Source: Halorubrum laminariae
GTDB lineage: Archaea; Halobacteriota; Halobacteria; Halobacteriales; Haloferacaceae
Assembly: GCF_024494655.1 (NCBI RefSeq)
Contig: NZ_JANHDL010000002.1
Coordinates: 310,001-374,000, forward strand
Direction: 5' to 3'
DNA length: 64,000 bases
In this document: piece after piece, positions 17,509 to 25,525 of the stretch
Numbering within the stretch: position 1 is the first letter of the stretch
Layout of the letters: each line of letters starts with the position of its first letter
Program-made: the position numbers and the translations under genes
The notes under the pieces: generated by a model
Told to the model about the DNA's origin: nothing
The model's input: the letters and a program-made list of their open reading frames with translations, nothing else
Database searches by the model: none

Positions 17509-18783
17509 ATGCCCGCTACAGACCGCGCTCCACGCCTGAGATCCCTCTCTCGGAGTCGTCGTCCGCGGACGATCGCGCTGCTCGTCTCCAACGGCCTCCC
17601 GCTCGTCGGCGTCGTCGCGCTCGGGTGGAACGCGGCCGCACTGATGACGCTCTACTGGTTCGAACTCGGGATCGCCTCCTTTTGGGCCGTCGTTCGCGCG
17701 CTGTTCGCCGGTCGGCCCGCGGAACTCGATTCCGACGGGCTGATCGTCGGCGCGCTCGCGGCGAGGCGCGCCGCGATACGGGTCCCGAGAACCGACCTCC
17801 GGATCCGGCTCTCGACGCTCCTCGTGCTCCCGATTTTCGTCCCGGTCCTCGCAGGCGTGTGGTTCGTCGCCGGGGTCGTCACCGTCGGCGTCGCCGTCGA
17901 CGGGGGACTCGCACCCGGCGCGCTCGACTCGGTGACGCTCGCGGTGCTCGCGATCTTCGCGACCGAGGGCGCGACGACGCTCGTCGACTATCTTTATAAG
18001 GGCGAGTACCGCGAGCACAGCGCGCAGACCGCGATCCGGGGCGTCTTCTTCAGGGCCGGCTCGGTGGCGGTCGGCGGGATCGTCGCCGTCACGCTGATCG
18101 GTGCGGCGACGGTGGGGACCGACGCCGAGCTGTCCGCGGTCGATCCGGGTGCCGTCGGTCTCCCGCTTCTCGTCGGGATCGTCGCCGTCAAGGCCGCCTT
18201 CGACCTCGCCGGGCTGTACCGCGACCGACTCACCGCCGTCGACGAGTCGTCGACGCTGGAGATCGGGTGGGCCTACGACCCGCCCGACGACGACGCGATC
18301 GAGGATCCGCTCCCGGACGCGACCCGGCGGGTGCGTCCGACCCTCCGCAGCCGACTGTTCGGGGGAGTCGCGAGCGCTCCGCGACACCCGGGCGTCGCGT
18401 ACTTCAGCGCGCTGTGTCTGGTCGGCGGCCTCCTGTTCGCGACCGGCAGGGTCTGGGATATCGCCGCACTCCTTTTCGCGGCCGGTGTCGCGCTCCCCGT
18501 GCTGCTTTTGAGTATCGACTACTGGCTTCGGTACGGCCTCGTCGAGTACCGCGTCGGCGACGACGCGCTCGTCGCCTACGACCGGCTGTTCGGGACGGCT
18601 CTGTGGCGCGTCGAGCCGTGGAACGAGACCGATCTGCGGGTGAAACGCGGGCGGCTCGACCGCCGGCTCGACACCGAGACCGTCGTGATCGAACTCCGCG
18701 ACGACAAACACCGAATTCCGGGAATTCCCGACACCGAACCCATCCTCGAAGTCTTCGACAGGCGGGCGGAGCGATCGGAGTGA
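17509..18783 (+). CDS. DUF6498-like membrane protein with a C-terminal soluble domain
   Basis: The protein has 424 residues. The N-terminal 210 residues hold about six membrane helices, including the family-typical LMTLYWFELGIASFW near residue 45. Residues 290-330 form two more helices. The last 90 residues are soluble (EYRVGDDALVAYDRLFGTALWRV and onward) and look like a bacterial PH-type domain, as in membrane proteins that end with a bPH2 module. The shorter paralogue at 4506 lacks this end. No catalytic motif is seen. It follows the gatD cluster on the same strand and may share its transcript. Confidence 0.65.
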   Translation: MPATDRAPRLRSLSRSRRPRTIALLVSNGLPLVGVVALGWNAAALMTLYWFELGIASFWAVVRALFAGRPAELDSDGLIVGALAARRAAIRVPRTDLRIRLSTLLVLPIFVPVLAGVWFVAGVVTVGVAVDGGLAPGALDSVTLAVLAIFATEGATTLVDYLYKGEYREHSAQTAIRGVFFRAGSVAVGGIVAVTLIGAATVGTDAELSAVDPGAVGLPLLVGIVAVKAAFDLAGLYRDRLTAVDESSTLEIGWAYDPPDDDAIEDPLPDATRRVRPTLRSRLFGGVASAPRHPGVAYFSALCLVGGLLFATGRVWDIAALLFAAGVALPVLLLSIDYWLRYGLVEYRVGDDALVAYDRLFGTALWRVEPWNETDLRVKRGRLDRRLDTETVVIELRDDKHRIPGIPDTEPILEVFDRRAERSE

Positions 18784-18814
18784 TCGAAGCGCTCGAACCG
18801 ACCGAACACTGCGG

Positions 18815-19336
18815 TTAGCGTTCCTCGACCCGGTAGAATGGGTGTGCGTCGCCCACGATCCGCTTGAAAACCAGAATCACGCCGGCGTGAAAGCTCACGA
18901 GCACGGTCACGCTCGCGACGATGACCGCCACCTCGACGGGGGTCGAGAGAAGGCCGAGCGACACGATGAGCGTCGTCGCACAGGCGGGCGCGTGGACCGC
19001 GTCGGTCGCGATCATCGCCCAGCTCGTCGCTACGAGCGAGAGAGTGGCGCTCGCGACGAGCCGGAACCCCGCCGGCGAGAAGGCCGGTGGAGTCGCGGTC
19101 AGGGCCGCGCCGGCGGCGATCAGTTGCCACGCCGCGAAGCCAGCGACGCCGCCGAGGAGGTGACTGCCGACGATCCGAGCGGCTCGCCCCCGCTCGGCTC
19201 GGCGGTCGAATGCGAGCGCGAACGCCGACGGGCCGAGGCTCGGGAAGACGAACGGCTGGCCCGTCGCCCACGCGATCGCGGCGAGGACCGTGAAGAGCAG
19301 TCCGGCGTAGAGGCTAGTCCCGACACGACGGCGCAT
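18815..19336 (-). CDS. HPP family membrane protein
   Basis: This 173-residue protein of the HPP family has about four membrane helices. The family segment FPSLGPSAFALAF is near residue 30 (the name-giving HPP is replaced here), and DAVHAPACATTLIV lies around residue 110. Family members are integral membrane proteins, some linked to nitrite transport in plant chloroplasts, but archaeal ones have no known substrate. It is convergent with the DUF6498-like gene and divergent from the prepilin peptidase, with 110 bases between starts. The start is the ATG at 19336. Confidence 0.75.
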   Translation of the reverse strand: MRRRVGTSLYAGLLFTVLAAIAWATGQPFVFPSLGPSAFALAFDRRAERGRAARIVGSHLLGGVAGFAAWQLIAAGAALTATPPAFSPAGFRLVASATLSLVATSWAMIATDAVHAPACATTLIVSLGLLSTPVEVAVIVASVTVLVSFHAGVILVFKRIVGDAHPFYRVEER

Positions 19337-19446
19337 TGCGACCGAGTCGGCGATCGACTCACAAAGCCCCGTCGGATCTCGGCCGAAATATCGTTCGCGA
19401 TACCCGAACCCGAACGCCTAATTACGCCCGCGACGCCCGTCGTGAC

Positions 19447-20427
19447 ATGTTCGCGACGCTGCCGGACGCGCTCCGACTGCTCGTCGTCCCCGTCTTCGCG
19501 TGGGCGGCGCTCCGAGACGTCCGGACCCGCCGCCTCCCGAACCGACTGTGGCCGCCGCTGTACCTCTTCGGCGCGCTGCTTCTGGTCTGGGAGGTGGTCG
19601 CGCTGTGGCCGCTCGCGGGGGTTGAGGGGCGACTATTCTTTGTCCGCGTGGCGATCAGCCTGCTGTTCGTCGCGCCGCTCGGCTACGCGTTCTGGTACCT
19701 CGGCGCGTTCGGGGGGGCGGACGCGAAGGCGCTCATCGCGCTCGCTATCGTCTTTCCGACGTTCCCGGCGTACGAGGTCGCTGGGGCGACTCTCCCGATC
19801 GTCGACACCCAACTCGGCGTCTTCTCGCTCACGATACTGACGAACACGGTCCTGATCGGGCTGGCGTACCCCCTCGGACTGGCCGTCGTCAATCTCGTTC
19901 GCGGCCACGTCGCGCCGACGATGTTCCTCGCGCGGTCCGTGAGCGTTGACTCGCTCCCCGACCGGCACGGGCGGCTCTTCGAGAACGACGAGGGCACGAC
20001 GCGGAACGGGCTCGACCTCGACGCCCTCCGGATGTACCTCCGCTGGCGGGGGCTCACGCTTTCCGATCTGCGCGCCGATCCCGACCACCTGCGCGACCCC
20101 GACAGCGTCGACGAGACGTTCGATCCCACCGACGGCGGCACGCACGTCGGCCCGCGAACCGACGGCGGCGTCACCGGATCGGCGGACGGCGCGGCAGTTC
20201 ACGACGATCCATGGGCGGCCGAGCGGTTCCTCGACGAGATCGATCACGGCGCGTACGGCACCGACGCCGACACGCTCCGCGGCGGACTGGCGGCCGTCGC
20301 GCGCGAGGACCGGGTGCTGGTCTCGCCGGGGATGCCGTTCGTCGTCCCCATGGCCGTCGGACTGGGGGTCTCGCTGACGTACGGCGACGCGCTGTTCGCG
20401 GCGCTCGGCGCGCTCGGCGCGGTCTAG
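19447..20427 (+). CDS. A24-family prepilin/archaellin peptidase
   Basis: This membrane aspartyl peptidase removes class III signal peptides from type IV pilins and archaellins. In 326 residues the two catalytic Asp are visible: D24 in RDVRTRRLPN and D92 in GGADAK, the GxGD-type motif. Six hydrophobic segments are present. Between the helix ending near residue 165 and the last hydrophobic hairpin (about 295-326) lies a soluble, acidic stretch of roughly 130 residues, longer than in bacterial TFPP and usual for the haloarchaeal form. No pilin gene is nearby. The symbol pibD is plausible. Confidence 0.85.
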   Translation: MFATLPDALRLLVVPVFAWAALRDVRTRRLPNRLWPPLYLFGALLLVWEVVALWPLAGVEGRLFFVRVAISLLFVAPLGYAFWYLGAFGGADAKALIALAIVFPTFPAYEVAGATLPIVDTQLGVFSLTILTNTVLIGLAYPLGLAVVNLVRGHVAPTMFLARSVSVDSLPDRHGRLFENDEGTTRNGLDLDALRMYLRWRGLTLSDLRADPDHLRDPDSVDETFDPTDGGTHVGPRTDGGVTGSADGAAVHDDPWAAERFLDEIDHGAYGTDADTLRGGLAAVAREDRVLVSPGMPFVVPMAVGLGVSLTYGDALFAALGALGAV

Positions 20428-20429
20428 TC

Positions 20430-21965
20430 TCAGCTCCCGGCGCGGAGATCGCCCACCGTCAGCACGCGCGTGCCGACCGGTCGCTTCACGAACTCGCCGG
20501 TCTCGCGGCCGAGCAGTTCTCCGACTCCTCGCTGGGCCGCCACGTCGAGGAGGCGCTGGTCGATCCGTCCGTCGATGACGACCGCATTCGGAGCGGTGTC
20601 AGCGCGCTCGATCGCGTCGAACGCGTCGGCTGCGGCGACCTCCGCGAGCACGCTGCGGTCGTCATCGAGAAGACGGGCCCGGCCGCTCCCCGCGTCGACG
20701 ATTTCCTGTACGTGCTCTTCGAGCGACCTCGGCTCGTCGTCGGCGGTGGCCGTCGCGACGTCGTCGGTTGCTGACTCGGCGTCGGAAGCGGATTTCGCGT
20801 CGTCGTCAGGGGACTCGTCGTCGACATCGTCTGTCTTGTCGCCTGCGTCGCGGTCGGGAGCCTCGCGTTCCCCGTTGCCGATCGCGTCGGCGTCCGTGTC
20901 CACGTTCGCGTCGGGGTCCGACTTGCCGTCGTCTCCGGCGCGCTTGTCGCTCTCGGCCGCGCTTTCGGACGCGGCGGTCGACGGAGCGGGACCGTCGGAA
21001 TCGGACGGTTCGGATGGTTCAGACAGTTCGGTCGGTTCGGTCGCGGCCGACCCGTCAGCGCTGACGGACTCGACCGCGCCGGCCCCGTCGGTGGCACCGG
21101 GCGCGTCCGCGACTGACCCCGCGTGCGGCTCCGCCTCGGCGGCCTCGCGGAGGTTCGGTTCGTCGGCGAGACTGCTGTACGGGACCTTTCCGCGCAGCGC
21201 GTCGAACACGGCGCTGCGGTCGAGGTCCTCGACGGACTCGCCCGGCGGTGCGAACGCGACGTAGTCGACGTCACCGACCTGCGCCAGCTCGCGTAAGATG
21301 AGCTCGCCGCCGCGGTCGCCGTCGAGGAAGGCGGTGACGGTGCGGTCTGCGGTGAGATCCGCGACCGCCTCGGGGACGTTCGTCCCCTCGACGGCGACCG
21401 CGTTCTTGATCCCGCAGTCGAGAAGCGTCAGCACGTCCGCGCGCCCCTCGACGACGATGACGGCGTCTGAGTCGCCGACGCGCGGCCCGGCCGGGAGCCC
21501 TCGATAGTCGATGATCCCCTCGACGCGGGCGGCCTCTCGGACCTCTTCGAGGATGTCGTCGCTCGCGAGACTCGTCTCGTCGAAGCCGCCGGCGATCAGT
21601 TCCTTGGCGCGCTCGACGACCTCGCGTCGCTTCGCCGCTCGCACGTCTTCGATGCTCGTCACCTCGACTGACGCGCGACACGGGCCGATGCGGTCTATCG
21701 TCTCCAACGCGGCCGCGAGGATCGCGGTCTCTACTTTGTCGAGACTCGATGCGACGGTGACCTCGCCGAACGACTGGCCGTTCTCGGACTCGACGGCGAC
21801 ATCGATCCGACCGACGCGAGAGGACTCCTGAAGGTCTCTGAGGTCGAGTTCCTCACCGAGGAGCCCCTCGGTCTGGCCGAACACCGCACCGACGACGTCG
21901 CTCCGCTCGACGACGCCGTCGGCCGCGATGGTGGCGTGAATCAGATATTTTTCTGTGTCTTTCAT
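20430..21965 (-). CDS. dnaG: Archaeal DnaG (Toprim primase-like, exosome-associated)
   Basis: The protein has 511 residues. The Toprim domain is clear around residues 165-250: VIVVEGRADVLTLL, then AFLDGDRGGELILRELA, giving the Glu and the DxD metal ligands. A glycine/acid-rich linker of about 150 residues (280-430) full of Asp, Ser and Ala separates it from the conserved C-terminal domain, which ends RVLTVGDLRAGS. Archaeal DnaG can prime but in Sulfolobus is mainly a poly(A)-binding exosome subunit. It is convergent with the peptidase gene, with two bases between the stops. The start is the ATG at 21965. Confidence 0.95.
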   Translation of the reverse strand: MKDTEKYLIHATIAADGVVERSDVVGAVFGQTEGLLGEELDLRDLQESSRVGRIDVAVESENGQSFGEVTVASSLDKVETAILAAALETIDRIGPCRASVEVTSIEDVRAAKRREVVERAKELIAGGFDETSLASDDILEEVREAARVEGIIDYRGLPAGPRVGDSDAVIVVEGRADVLTLLDCGIKNAVAVEGTNVPEAVADLTADRTVTAFLDGDRGGELILRELAQVGDVDYVAFAPPGESVEDLDRSAVFDALRGKVPYSSLADEPNLREAAEAEPHAGSVADAPGATDGAGAVESVSADGSAATEPTELSEPSEPSDSDGPAPSTAASESAAESDKRAGDDGKSDPDANVDTDADAIGNGEREAPDRDAGDKTDDVDDESPDDDAKSASDAESATDDVATATADDEPRSLEEHVQEIVDAGSGRARLLDDDRSVLAEVAAADAFDAIERADTAPNAVVIDGRIDQRLLDVAAQRGVGELLGRETGEFVKRPVGTRVLTVGDLRAGS

Positions 21966-22140
21966 GATGGGTGAATGGTGATGATCGGGCGGCGCTGACC
22001 GCCCGTGCGTCGTTGTGGCCGTCGCGGAAAATAGTTATCGCACTGTCTCCGTTGTCACTGATTGAAGAGAATAATTCTACAAAGCTCTAAATCGAATCTG
22101 ATTAGTAGGTTTTATGCACTTAGAAATGATTTTCGTCGAT

Positions 22141-22413
22141 ATGGGCCGAAGTCGGAAAGATATCGTGTGGATACCGGTGTTCGCTGTACTCGTCGCCTTC
22201 GCCGTGCCGTGGCCGCTGTGGGGCGTCGACCTGATCGTGGCGGGGCTTCCGGTGTGGATATGGTGGCACATCGCGTGGTTGGGACTCTGTGCGCTGCTGT
22301 TCGCGCGATTCGTCCGGAGCGGGGCGTGGGAGCGTGGAATGGGACGCCACCCGGCACCGAACGCGGCCACCGGACAGACGAGCGAATCGGTCGCTCGGGG
22401 TGACGAGCCGTGA
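22141..22413 (+). CDS. DUF3311-like small membrane protein
   Basis: The protein has 90 residues starting at the ATG at 22141 (MGRSRKDIVWIPVF); in-frame ATGs at 22114 and 22126 are possible but lie in A+T-rich upstream sequence. Two hydrophobic helices (about 8-30 and 37-58) are joined by a short loop, as in DUF3311 proteins that accompany sodium:solute symporters. The tail is polar. The stop overlaps the GTG of the symporter gene, so the two are coupled and probably act together, as YhdT does with PanF. Confidence 0.75.
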   Translation: MGRSRKDIVWIPVFAVLVAFAVPWPLWGVDLIVAGLPVWIWWHIAWLGLCALLFARFVRSGAWERGMGRHPAPNAATGQTSESVARGDEP

Positions 22414-23894
22414 CCCTCGGCCTCTCGCTCGGAGTGATCGTCGGCTACCTCGTGATCGCGCTGGCCGTCGGCCTCGTTGCGTATCGGGTCTCGGAGACGA
22501 CGGCGGAGGACTACTACCTCGCGAACCGGTCGATAGGGACCGCCGTGTTGCTTTTCACCACGTTCGCGACCCTGTTGTCGGCGTTCACCTTCTTCGGCGG
22601 ACCGAACCTCGCGTTCGCGGCCGGACCGGAGTGGCTGATAGTGATGGGAACCCTCGACGGCGTGTTGTTCGCGGTGCTTTGGTACGCGATCGGCTACAAG
22701 CAGTGGCTGATCGGTGACCGACACGGCTACGTCACGCTCGGCGAGATGCTCGGTGACCGATTCGGCTCGACGGGGCTCAGGGCCCTCGTCGCGAGCGTGA
22801 GCCTGCTGTGGCTGTTCCCGTACGTCATGCTCCAGCAGATGGGCGCGGGGGAGGCGCTCGTCGGACTGACCGGCGGTGCGGTCCCGTACTGGGGCGGCGC
22901 AGCGCTCGTCACCGCCTTCATGATCCTCTACGTCGTCCTCGCCGGGATGCGCGGCGTCGCGTGGACGGACACGATCCAGGGCCTGTTCATGCTCTCGATC
23001 GTGTGGATCGCGGCCGTCTGGGTCGTGTCGGCTGTTGGCGGCGTCGGCGCGGCGACGGGCGCGATGCTCGACGCCCGGCCCGAATTCGGGAGCTTCGGCG
23101 GCGGGACGTACTCGCCGGGATTCATCGTCTCCTCTGTCGTCACCATCGCGTTCGGCGTGACGATGTTCCCGCAGATCAACCAGCGGTTCTTCGTCGCTGA
23201 CTCGGGCGAGACGCTGAAGCGGTCGTTCGTCCTGTGGCCGGTGCTCGTCCTCCTGCTCTTCCTCCCCGCGTTCATGCTCGGAGCGTGGGCCGCCGGGATG
23301 CCGATCGACGTACCCGATGGGGCGAACGTGCTCCCCGTCGTGCTGAACGAATACACGCCCGCGTGGTTCGCGGCGCTCGTGATCGCCGGCGCGATGGCCG
23401 CGATGATGTCTTCGTCCGACTCGATGCTACTGTCGGGGTCGTCGTACTTCACCCGCGACCTGTACCGCCCGTTGATCAACGCCAACGCATCCGAACGCCG
23501 CGAGGCATGGCTCGCGCGGATCGGCGTCGCCGTCTTCGCGCTGCTCGCGTTCGTCGCGAGTCTGTTCCGGCCCGGCACGCTGATCGAGGTCGGCGACACG
23601 GCGTTCTCCGGCTTCGCGCTGCTCGCACTCCCCGTGATCTGCGCGCTCTACTGGCCCCGAACCACCCGGACCGGGATGATCGTCGGGGTCGCCGTCCCCC
23701 AACTGGCGTACCTCGCGGTGGTGCTGTCGTCGGTCGTCTCGGCTGTCCCGACGCTGCCGCGAACGGTCGCGGGTGGCTGGGACGTGGCGCTGGGTCTGAT
23801 GGTGCTGTCCGCGCTGCTCACCGTCGGCGTCTCGCTCGTGACCGCCCCGACCGCGGAAAGCGACGCCTCACGGTTCGCCGTCGCGGGCGACTGA
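22410..23894 (+). CDS. Sodium:solute symporter (SSS family)
   Basis: The protein has 494 residues and about 13 membrane helices with the LeuT-type fold of the SSS family. Recognisable parts are DYYLANRSIG in the first loop, GGPNLAFAAGPEW in the second helix and SSDSMLLSGSSYFTRDLY near residue 335, the SSS signature region with sodium-site Ser residues. It probably imports an organic anion or vitamin with sodium. The substrate cannot be read from the sequence. The GTG start overlaps the stop of the DUF3311-like gene. Confidence 0.88.
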   Translation: MTLGLSLGVIVGYLVIALAVGLVAYRVSETTAEDYYLANRSIGTAVLLFTTFATLLSAFTFFGGPNLAFAAGPEWLIVMGTLDGVLFAVLWYAIGYKQWLIGDRHGYVTLGEMLGDRFGSTGLRALVASVSLLWLFPYVMLQQMGAGEALVGLTGGAVPYWGGAALVTAFMILYVVLAGMRGVAWTDTIQGLFMLSIVWIAAVWVVSAVGGVGAATGAMLDARPEFGSFGGGTYSPGFIVSSVVTIAFGVTMFPQINQRFFVADSGETLKRSFVLWPVLVLLLFLPAFMLGAWAAGMPIDVPDGANVLPVVLNEYTPAWFAALVIAGAMAAMMSSSDSMLLSGSSYFTRDLYRPLINANASERREAWLARIGVAVFALLAFVASLFRPGTLIEVGDTAFSGFALLALPVICALYWPRTTRTGMIVGVAVPQLAYLAVVLSSVVSAVPTLPRTVAGGWDVALGLMVLSALLTVGVSLVTAPTAESDASRFAVAGD

Positions 23895-23988
23895 GTCACG
23901 CCGGGGTTGGCGACCGACCGTCGAGCGGCCGACCGACCGGCAGCCAGCGACCGACGGCTATTCCTCTCCGCCGGTCACATCGAGGGTC

Positions 23989-24675
23989 GTGCTCAGATAC
24001 GTCACGACGAACCCGGGAAAGGTGCGCGAGGCGGAGCAGTACCTGACGGACGGCTCCGTCAGCCAGCTCGACTTTGATTACACGGAGATACAGGCCGACG
24101 ATCTCGGACCCATCGCCGCGCGCGGCGCGCGAGAGGCGCACCGCCACGCTGACGAGCCTGTGCTCGTCGATGACGCGGGACTGTTTATCGAGGGGCTCGA
24201 CGGCTTCCCCGGGCCCTACTCCGCGTACGTCGAGGAGACGCTGGGGATCGAGCGCGTCCACGAGATCGCCGCCAGTCTCGACGACCGGCGAGCCGCGTTC
24301 CGGTGCACGCTCGGCTACTGCGACGGAGACGGGTTCGCCGCGAGCCCCGATCCGGTCGACCGAGGCGAACGCGACGCTGCCGCAGCCGCCGGACCGGAGA
24401 CGGGCGACGGAGAGTCGGGTGACGATGGAGGGGAAGGCGACGAGGAGACGAAGCCCGCAGACGCGCTGCCGGTCAAACTGTTCGAGGGCTACGTCCCCGG
24501 ACGGATCGTCTCACCGCGTGGCGACGGCGGATTCGGCTATGACCCGATCTTCGAACACGACGGAGAGACGTTCGCAGAAATGGACACGGACCGGAAGAAC
24601 GCTGTCTCACACCGCGGGCGAGCGCTCTCGAAGTTCGCGGAGTGGTACGCGGACCGGGGACACGTGGATCGGTAG
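23989..24675 (+). CDS. Ham1/RdgB-type non-canonical purine NTP pyrophosphatase
   Basis: The enzyme hydrolyses ITP, dITP and XTP to monophosphates and so cleans the nucleotide pool. The start is a GTG at 23989 giving LRYVTTNPGKVREAE, the family N-terminus with the TxNxxK motif. DDAGLFIEGLDGFPGPYSA near residue 60 and FGYDPIFEH and KNAVSHRGRAL near the C-terminus are diagnostic. At 228 residues it is longer than usual because of an acidic insert at about residues 118-160. It lies downstream of the symporter with 94 bases between. Confidence 0.93.
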   Translation: MLRYVTTNPGKVREAEQYLTDGSVSQLDFDYTEIQADDLGPIAARGAREAHRHADEPVLVDDAGLFIEGLDGFPGPYSAYVEETLGIERVHEIAASLDDRRAAFRCTLGYCDGDGFAASPDPVDRGERDAAAAAGPETGDGESGDDGGEGDEETKPADALPVKLFEGYVPGRIVSPRGDGGFGYDPIFEHDGETFAEMDTDRKNAVSHRGRALSKFAEWYADRGHVDR

Positions 24676-24736
24676 CTCACGGCTTCGACTAGTCGTCTCG
24701 ACAAGAGCGATACCGTGGCGGTGCGGTCTCAGCGAC

Positions 24737-25012
24737 CTAGTGTTCGATGTACTGCGTTTCCCACTCGGTCCGGGCGTCGATCTCGCGCTGACCGCGTCGC
24801 GTCAGGGTATAGTAGTTCGTTCGCCGGTCGCGCTGGCCCTTCTCGACGAGCCCCTTCTCGACGAGGGTGTCGAGGTTCGGATAGAGTCGCCCGTGATGGA
24901 TCTCTTTTTCGTAGTAATCCTCCAGTTCGTCTTTGATCGCGAGTCCGTGCGGTTCGTCGAGCCCGGCAATCACGTATAGCAGGTCACGCTGAAAACCTGT
25001 GAGGTCGTACAT
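24737..25012 (-). CDS. PadR-family transcriptional regulator
   Basis: This 91-residue winged-helix protein shows the typical start MYDLTGFQRDLLYVIAGLDE, a helix-turn-helix (AIKDELEDYYEKEIHHGRLYPNLDTLVEKG) and a beta wing (DRRTNYYTLTRRGQREI). It lacks the longer C-terminal dimerisation helices of many PadR proteins, as is usual in haloarchaea. The ligand and targets are unknown; family members often regulate themselves and a neighbouring membrane protein gene. It is divergent from priS across a long gap that holds two hairpins. Confidence 0.85.
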   Translation of the reverse strand: MYDLTGFQRDLLYVIAGLDEPHGLAIKDELEDYYEKEIHHGRLYPNLDTLVEKGLVEKGQRDRRTNYYTLTRRGQREIDARTEWETQYIEH

Positions 25013-25525
25013 ACAACTGCGTACACGTTCAGTTTGTTAACAGATAAATATATCGTTATGAATAGACGCTATTGGCCCTATCGACCCAATTAGGCCGTGA
25101 ATTCCCCACCTCAGACCTATCAGAATTACAACTGACGTTCGCGATCCGACCGCGATGTCGCCCCGACAGTCGTTTCTATACGTTGATATAATGGCCCGAA
25201 TCGACGACTCTCGACGCGCTCAGGTCGGTGAGTCATCGGCAGAAAGAGACACGCCCGACGCGGAAAAAAGCCGCGTCGGGCGTGTCGTTGGTCCCCGCTG
25301 ACGCTTCGGCCCTCCAGACGAAGCGTCACCCGACGATAACGGGCACGGAGTGATAAACCTGACGAGCGTGCGCCACAGGTGTTCGATTATTCACACGTGC
25401 GAGATCTCAAACGTGTATCAGTTCCGAGCACACAGAACAGAGCCGTACACCGAAACTCACAGACTGACGATCGGCCGCCGCGAACGGCAACGTCTATACG
25501 TCGACCGCGGGTATATCGCGAGAGC
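25013..25525. other. Long divergent gap between padR and priS
   Basis: These 513 bases contain no convincing protein gene. The half nearer padR is A+T rich and probably carries its promoter. The middle holds two perfect stem-loops, at 25248-25286 and 25299-25328. A short basic open frame on the minus strand (25126-25329) runs through the hairpins and is not credible as a protein. The last 190 bases lead into priS. Confidence 0.6.
25248..25328. other. Two adjacent perfect stem-loops, candidate structured RNA
   Basis: The first hairpin has 16-bp arms GACACGCCCGACGCGG and its exact complement, with the 7-base loop AAAAAAG (25248-25286). Twelve bases later a second hairpin has 10-bp arms TGACGCTTCG and CGAAGCGTCA around a 10-base loop (25299-25328). 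Both flanking genes point away, so neither hairpin can be their terminator. A small RNA gene or a protein-binding site is possible. The strand is not decidable; read on the minus strand, the first loop is a run of six T. Confidence 0.5.

Noticed and set aside
16714..18711. 665-codon open frame on the minus strand
   Set aside because: It is antisense to gatD, the small genes and the DUF6498-like gene, with Arg-rich composition and no recognisable domain.
25248..25286. Intrinsic terminator
   Set aside because: Both neighbouring genes are transcribed away from it, and archaeal termination does not need long G+C-rich hairpins. It could terminate only an unseen RNA.
25126..25329. 67-codon minus-strand frame through the hairpins
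   Set aside because: The protein is very basic, has no family features, and its sequence is dictated by two perfect inverted repeats. A structured DNA or RNA element is the simpler reading.
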